A stretch of DNA of 6,479 nt from Spirochaetota bacterium. Lineage in GTDB: Bacteria; Spirochaetota; GWE2-31-10; MWDO01. Numbering within the stretch: position 1 is the stretch's first letter; each line of letters opens with the position of its first letter. Below, piece by piece: positions 5,722 through 6,479 of the stretch. The notes below the pieces were generated by a model that was not told the DNA's origin, made no database searches, and saw only the letters and a program-made list of their open reading frames with translations. Position numbers and translations under genes: made by a program. The stretch is taken from assembly GCA_017998755.1 (NCBI GenBank), contig JAGOCL010000151.1:1-6479 (forward strand). The letters run 5' to 3'.

Positions 5722-6479
5722 TTACCTCATTTTTACTACCGTTACGCCGTAATTTTTGCCCTGTTTATCGTTTTCTTCGTAAGCGAAGCCTTTTGCCAGC
5801 GGATTATTTTTCAAATAGTTATGTATGAAGTTCCTAAGGGCTCCGGTGCCCATACCGTGGATTATTCTTACGCCGGCGAAATTGTTCAAAAGAGATTCTT
5901 CAAGAAATTTATCCAGCTTCGGTTCCGCTTCTTCGCATTTATATCCCCTCAGATCCAGCGTCATACTTTTTGAAGACGCTACGATATTATGATTTAAGTT
6001 TTTGTTCTGATAATCCCGGTTTTCATCGCCTTCGCCCGATAATTTTAAATCGCTTGCTTCGACAATTACTTTTAGCGCCCCGGTTTGAACGAGATACTCG
6101 CCTTGTTTGTTGCTTGTTCTAATTATTTTACCTTTAATGTCTTTTGATATGATTTTTACCGAAGAGCCTATCTTGAACATAGGGGCGTTGGCGGGGGTAT
6201 CGTCATAATCAGAGCCGGAGTCGTCTTTTCCCAGTTTGTCAAAAAAATCTTTACCGGATTTAATCGTCTCTTTAGAAGCGTCTGAAGTCTTGATCTCTTT
6301 GATAATATTTTCAAACTCTTTTCTGGATTCTTTGAGAAAATCGTATTTTTTGTCTGAAATTATTTTTTTAAGTTCTTTGTCTTTTAAATCAAGGTCTTTT
6401 ATCTTGTTATTGAGTTCTTCTTTCATAATTTCGATTATTTCTTTTGTTTTCTCTATTTCGTACGATTTGTCTTCTAACG
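5722..6479 (-). CDS. mutS2: MutS2, C-terminal part with coiled coil, KOW-like and Smr domains (5' end outside window)
   Basis: The frame stays open from the right edge to TAA at 5722-5724, giving about 252 residues of a family that is usually near 780. The ATG at 6426 is therefore an internal methionine, not the start. In order from the N-terminal side: a Lys/Glu-rich coiled coil (about 6479-6240), an acidic linker rich in Asp, Ser and Gly, a KOW-like small beta domain beginning MFKIGSSVKI (about 6180-6046), a short linker, and an Smr domain (about 5965-5725). The Smr domain has the LDLRG motif (around 5944-5963) and the IIHGMGTGALR loop (around 5839-5870). MutS2 binds branched DNA and suppresses recombination, and in Bacillus it is also reported to act on collided ribosomes. 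The ATPase domain lies outside the window, so the call rests on the domain order. umuC follows four bases after the stop. Confidence 0.9.
   Translation of the reverse strand, partial: LEDKSYEIEKTKEIIEIMKEELNNKIKDLDLKDKELKKIISDKKYDFLKESRKEFENIIKEIKTSDASKETIKSGKDFFDKLGKDDSGSDYDDTPANAPMFKIGSSVKIISKDIKGKIIRTSNKQGEYLVQTGALKVIVEASDLKLSGEGDENRDYQNKNLNHNIVASSKSMTLDLRGYKCEEAEPKLDKFLEESLLNNFAGVRIIHGMGTGALRNFIHNYLKNNPLAKGFAYEENDKQGKNYGVTVVKMR
5724..5729 (-). promoter_or_regulatory. Strong ribosome-binding site of umuC overlapping the mutS2 stop codon
   Basis: Read on the minus strand this is TGAGGT, six bases before the umuC ATG. It covers the last mutS2 codons and touches the mutS2 TAA (5722-5724), so terminating mutS2 ribosomes could re-initiate on umuC. 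Confidence 0.65.

Noticed and set aside
5680..5973. A 97-codon plus-strand frame across the umuC start and mutS2 end
   Set aside because: It is antisense to the Smr domain of MutS2, whose motifs are intact.
1..6479. A hidden defence system, CRISPR array or mobile element
   Set aside because: No regularly spaced repeats, transposase, integrase, terminal inverted repeats or toxin-antitoxin-like small gene pair were seen; nearly all bases lie in recognisable genes.

Overview
The window is gene-dense, AT-rich bacterial DNA. It holds six recognisable genes plus the 3' end of an unidentified one, with very short intergenic gaps. The source looks like a low-GC Gram-negative-type bacterium. The MinD-like ATPase, with its extra helical segment and C-terminal coiled coil, most resembles ATPases I recall from spirochaetes (Treponema-like). 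That placement is from memory and is moderate at best; other AT-rich lineages remain possible. Codons ending or starting in CG (TCG, ACG, GCG, CCG, CGA) look frequent for such AT-rich DNA.

Plus strand: positions 1-231 are the end of a reading frame that enters from the left edge and finishes in a cysteine-rich tail. A plausible promoter lies at 244-272. It is followed by what looks like one transcription unit of five genes: a MinD/ParA-type ATPase (308-1447), an HDOD signalling protein (1492-2358), a divergent FolD (2379-3266), UmuD (3289-3717) and an SRAP/YedK/HMCES-type abasic-site protein (3721-4437). Gaps inside the unit are 44, 20, 22 and 3 bases, and no internal terminator or SOS promoter was seen.

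Minus strand: mutS2 (C-terminal part only, running off the right edge) is followed by umuC (5717-4440). The umuC Shine-Dalgarno overlaps the mutS2 stop codon. umuC converges on the SRAP gene with only two bases between the stop codons.

Functionally the right two thirds form a DNA-damage tolerance cluster. UmuD and UmuC make a Pol V-type translesion polymerase, SRAP shields abasic sites in single-stranded DNA, and MutS2 acts on recombination intermediates or, in some bacteria, collided ribosomes. The left part pairs a positioning-type ATPase with an HDOD regulator. FolD sits between the two halves. Its Tyr, Gln and Asp active-site residues are kept at exact spacing, but the catalytic lysine is an isoleucine. 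I see no CRISPR array, tRNA, rRNA, insertion sequence or clear novel defence system. The most notable points are the lysine-less FolD, the split convergent umuD/umuC arrangement with SRAP between them, and an eight-G run inside the ATPase gene.
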